From contig DAINMX010000318.1 of assembly GCA_036736205.1 (NCBI GenBank), positions 1 through 6,120 on the forward strand: a stretch of 6,120 nt of DNA, written 5' to 3'. The stretch's first letter is position 1, and every line of letters starts with the position of its first letter. The notes below the pieces were generated by a model that saw nothing but the letters and a program-made list of their open reading frames with translations, ran no database searches and was not told the DNA's origin. Source of the stretch: XYA12-FULL-58-9 sp001798605 (GTDB lineage: Bacteria; Myxococcota; XYA12-FULL-58-9). Both the position numbers and the translations under genes were made by a program. This document shows positions 3,624-6,120 of the stretch, in pieces.

Positions 3624-4947
3624 TTTCAACCTGCAGCAGCTCCGCACCGAGCTCGAACCGGAACAGATCGTCAAGCTGTTCTCAAGCCTCACAAACGAGG
3701 AGGCAACCTATCTGCAATACACCTGGCCGTTCTGGGCCCGGCGGGAACAGCTGCCGCCGACCGATGACGAGTGGCTGACTTGGCTGATCCTCGCAGGACG
3801 TGGCTTCGGCAAAACACGCAGCGGCGCCGAGTGGGTGATTGACCTAGTGCAGAACAAGGGCTATCGTCGCCTGGCGCTCGTCGCTGAAGATGCCGGTGAC
3901 GCCCGAGACGTTATGGTCGAAGGTGAGTCAGGCATCCTCGCCTGCAGCCCACCTTGGTTCAAGCCGAACTACGAGCCCTCCAAGAAAAGGATCACCTGGC
4001 CAAATGGAGCACGAGCAACCATCTTTTCTGCTGAGGACCCTGAGACGCTTCGTGGTCCGCAGCATGACGCAGCTTGGCTTGATGAGCTATGCAAGTGGCG
4101 GTATCAGCAGGAGACCTGGGACCAGCTGCAGTTTGGTCTGCGCCTTGGACGCCGCCCGGTGCAGTGCATCACAACCACTCCTCGTCCCACAAAGCTCCTC
4201 AAGGAGATCATCGCCCGACGGACAACCTTCATCACCAAGGGCCACACCTACGATAACCTTGACAATCTCAGCCCCACCTTCCGGGAAGCCATTGTCAGCC
4301 GATACGAGAATACTCGACTCGGTCGCCAGGAACTTGCGGCGGACATCCTCGATGACAACCCGAACGCACTCTTCAGCGAGACTCTGATCGAAGCTGCCCG
4401 CATCAACCTGAAGCTACTGCCGCCCGACCTCCAGCGTACTGTGGTAGCTGTTGACCCGCCGGTGACGGGCACTGACAAGTCAGACGAGTGCGGCATCGTG
4501 GTTGCGAGCCGCGACATCCCGAACACCAACCACTGTCACTTCTACGTCCACCACGACGGCACGGTCCAAGGCCGTAGTCCGGAGAAGTGGGCAGCGGCTG
4601 CAGTCAGCCTCTACTACAAGCACCAGGCGAATGCCATTGTGGCCGAGGTCAACCAGGGTGGCGACATGGTCGAGAGCGTCATCAAGAACGTCGATCCCAC
4701 AGTCAAGGTCATCAAGGTCCGTGCCTCGAAAGGCAAGTGGCTGAGAGCTGAACCTGTGGCAGGCTTGTATGAGCAAGGGCGTGTCCACCACGTCGGCGTC
4801 CATAGCAAGCTTGAAGATCAGATGTGCGACTTCGACCCATCCGGCACAATCGAGGGCCGCAGCCCCGACAGGCTCGATGCCCTTGTCTGGGCGATCACCG
4901 AGCTGTCCAACCGCATGCTGTCGGAACCGCGCATCCGAAACCTGTAA
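3610..4947 (+). CDS. terL: Terminase large subunit (ATPase-nuclease)
   Basis: A 445-residue packaging motor that pumps DNA into the prohead and cuts it at start and end. The N-terminal ATPase has Walker A GRGFGKTR (63-70), Walker B AAWLDEL with D158 and catalytic E159, and the coupling motif ITTTPRP (187-193). The C-terminal RNase-H-like nuclease has candidate metal-binding acids D282 (VAVDPP), E346 (VAEVNQGG) and D423 (DRLDALVWA, with D420 nearby). The ETWDQLQFGLRLG and RYENTRLGRQELAADILDD segments are typical of the Terminase_6/gene-transfer-agent type found in Alphaproteobacteria and related phages. Length is normal for this group, and both domains look intact. The start overlaps terS by 14 nt and has no clear Shine-Dalgarno, so translation is probably coupled to terS. 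A separate promoter follows before the portal. Confidence 0.95.
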   Translation: MKLTDFNLQQLRTELEPEQIVKLFSSLTNEEATYLQYTWPFWARREQLPPTDDEWLTWLILAGRGFGKTRSGAEWVIDLVQNKGYRRLALVAEDAGDARDVMVEGESGILACSPPWFKPNYEPSKKRITWPNGARATIFSAEDPETLRGPQHDAAWLDELCKWRYQQETWDQLQFGLRLGRRPVQCITTTPRPTKLLKEIIARRTTFITKGHTYDNLDNLSPTFREAIVSRYENTRLGRQELAADILDDNPNALFSETLIEAARINLKLLPPDLQRTVVAVDPPVTGTDKSDECGIVVASRDIPNTNHCHFYVHHDGTVQGRSPEKWAAAAVSLYYKHQANAIVAEVNQGGDMVESVIKNVDPTVKVIKVRASKGKWLRAEPVAGLYEQGRVHHVGVHSKLEDQMCDFDPSGTIEGRSPDRLDALVWAITELSNRMLSEPRIRNL

Positions 4948-4976
4948 TTGCGCGTATAACGTAAGCCACAAAAAGG

Positions 4977-5006
4977 TTGACGTTCGGCCGCTGGCTATGG
5001 TACACT
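4977..5006 (+). promoter_or_regulatory. Rightward sigma70-type promoter for the portal gene
   Basis: In the 84-base gap between terL and the portal, TTGACG (4977-4982) is followed by an 18 nt spacer and TACACT (5001-5006). The start near 5013 leaves a short leader with GGAG (5020-5023) 8 nt before the ATG at 5032. No terminator hairpin is visible after terL, so read-through from the terminase unit is also likely. Confidence 0.55.
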
Positions 5007-5031
5007 CTGGTAAATCCGCGGAGTGTTAACC

Positions 5032-6120
5032 ATGAGAATGACCAAAGCCTCAAAAACAGGGCAAGCCGTCTACATGCAGACGATGGGACGTCCCACCTGG
5101 ACTCCGCGTCAGTACGACAAGCTTGCCAAAGAAAGCTACCAGATGAACGCGGTCTCCTACCGCTGCGTTCGTCTTGTCGCCGAAGCTGCAGCGCAGATGC
5201 CGCTGCTCGTCTTCGAGAACGACAAGGAGCTGACGGAACACCCGTTCTTGAAAGTCATGAAACGGCCAAACCCGTTCCAGTCGCGTCAGGAGCTGCTCGT
5301 CGGCCTGTATTCCTACCTGATGCTGGCCGGCAACGTCTACCTGGAGCCCGTGTTCCTCGACAAGGAGGTCCGCGAGCTGTTCATCCTGCGGCCTGATCGG
5401 GTTCAGATCACCGTCGGGCCCAAGGGGTACCCCTCCAAATACACCTACAAGGTCGGCTCGCGTGAGGTGGACTACCCGATCACGGGCAACCAGCTGCCCC
5501 TCCTGCATATCAAAGAGTTCCACCCGACGGACGACAACTACGGGATGTCTCCTGTGGAAGCTGCCGCCTACAGCATTGACGTTCACAACCAGTCCAACGT
5601 CTTCAGCAAGGCACTGCTCGATAACATGGCAAGACCGTCGGGCGCGCTCGTCTATAGCGGCGGTGAGTCCGGAACCGAGGCACTGTCCGATGAGCAGTTC
5701 ACCCGCCTGAAGTCGGAACTCGAAGAGAAGTATATGGGCGCCAAGAATGCCGGACGTCCGTTGCTGCTCGATGGGGGCTTGGACTGGAAGACCATGTCGA
5801 TTGCGCCCAAAGACATGGAATACTCGGAAGCCAAACAGCAGTCCGCCCGCGACATCGCCCTCGCCTTTGGTGTGCCCCCACAGCTGCTGGGCATCCCCGG
5901 CGACAACACCTATACCAACTATTCGCAGGCTGTTCGGGCGCTGTATCGGCAGACCGTGATCCCGCTGGTCAATCACGCCTGCGGCAGCCTGACCAACTTC
6001 TTCGCGCCCACCTTCGGCGATGACTTCACCGTCGTCACCGACCTCGACTCGCTTGAAGCTTTGGCCGATGAGCGCAGCGAGCTGTGGGAGCGGATCAACG
6101 ATTCCAAGTTCATCACGGTC
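5032..6120 (+). CDS. HK97-type portal protein, partial (runs off right edge)
   Basis: 363 complete codons are present and the frame is still open at the edge. HK97-family portals are commonly about 400-430 residues, so roughly 40-70 may be missing. The protein forms the dodecameric ring at the head vertex through which TerL passes DNA and to which the connector and tail attach. It starts at ATG 5032, with GGAG 8 nt upstream. Visible family marks are NAVSYRCVRLVAEAAAQMPL (39-58), HPFLKVMKRPNPFQSRQELL (70-89) with GNVYLEP following (100-106), the FHPTDDNYGMSPVEAA segment (163-178), and the conserved IALAFGVPPQLLGIPGDNTY (275-294) with TNYSQAVRALYRQTVIPL after it. These define the phage portal family used by HK97-like phages and gene transfer agents. 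It follows terL as expected; a head protease and major capsid gene would be expected beyond the edge. Confidence 0.94.
   Translation, partial: MRMTKASKTGQAVYMQTMGRPTWTPRQYDKLAKESYQMNAVSYRCVRLVAEAAAQMPLLVFENDKELTEHPFLKVMKRPNPFQSRQELLVGLYSYLMLAGNVYLEPVFLDKEVRELFILRPDRVQITVGPKGYPSKYTYKVGSREVDYPITGNQLPLLHIKEFHPTDDNYGMSPVEAAAYSIDVHNQSNVFSKALLDNMARPSGALVYSGGESGTEALSDEQFTRLKSELEEKYMGAKNAGRPLLLDGGLDWKTMSIAPKDMEYSEAKQQSARDIALAFGVPPQLLGIPGDNTYTNYSQAVRALYRQTVIPLVNHACGSLTNFFAPTFGDDFTVVTDLDSLEALADERSELWERINDSKFITV

Noticed and set aside
3027..3692. 221-residue leftward frame opposite terS
   Set aside because: Antisense to a confidently identified gene and produced by its codon bias; no recognisable motif.
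5050..5976. 308-residue leftward frame opposite the portal gene
   Set aside because: Antisense to a well-supported portal gene; typical high-GC shadow.

Overview
The window is a piece of a tailed double-stranded DNA phage or prophage (Caudoviricetes). The right half carries the standard packaging and head order: small terminase, large terminase, then an HK97-type portal cut by the right edge. The large terminase has the GRGFGKTR Walker A, the AWLDEL Walker B and an overall style seen in gene transfer agents and phages of Alphaproteobacteria. That and the high-GC coding sequence suggest a phage of a Pseudomonadota host, most likely an alphaproteobacterium, but the window does not fix the host. 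A run of ten Ns at 732-741 shows that this is a draft or metagenomic assembly.

Layout: positions 1-516 are a leftward two-gene unit, made of a small winged-helix-like DNA-binding protein and an overlapping unknown gene that leaves the window. It is driven by a strong leftward promoter at 539-567. A divergent rightward promoter at 602-631 drives a small two-helix membrane protein, interrupted by the Ns, and a 63-residue acidic protein. Positions 1045-1406 are a non-coding, repeat-dense region with nested inverted repeats and five CCGCAACA-like direct repeats, ending in a good promoter. Next come a 128-residue protein with a histone-H1-like Lys/Ala tail plus a C-terminal helix-turn-helix, a palindrome overlapping a promoter, an 81-residue acidic protein and a clear intrinsic terminator at 2151-2184. 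A further promoter starts a tightly overlapping trio: an unknown 62-residue protein, a free-standing NrdR/Ogr-like zinc ribbon, and a protein with a motif like the NAD-dependent DNA ligase Ia domain. This trio leads into terS, terL and the portal.

The genes fit a picture in which the left part is regulatory or early (DNA-binding proteins, operators, a possible replication or partition site) and the right part is the packaging module. The most striking regulatory feature is that almost every gene or gene pair has its own sigma70-type promoter with a nearly invariant TTGAC -35 box and 17-18 bp spacing, including one before terS and one between terL and the portal. Functions outside the terminase and portal genes are inferred from motifs and context only.
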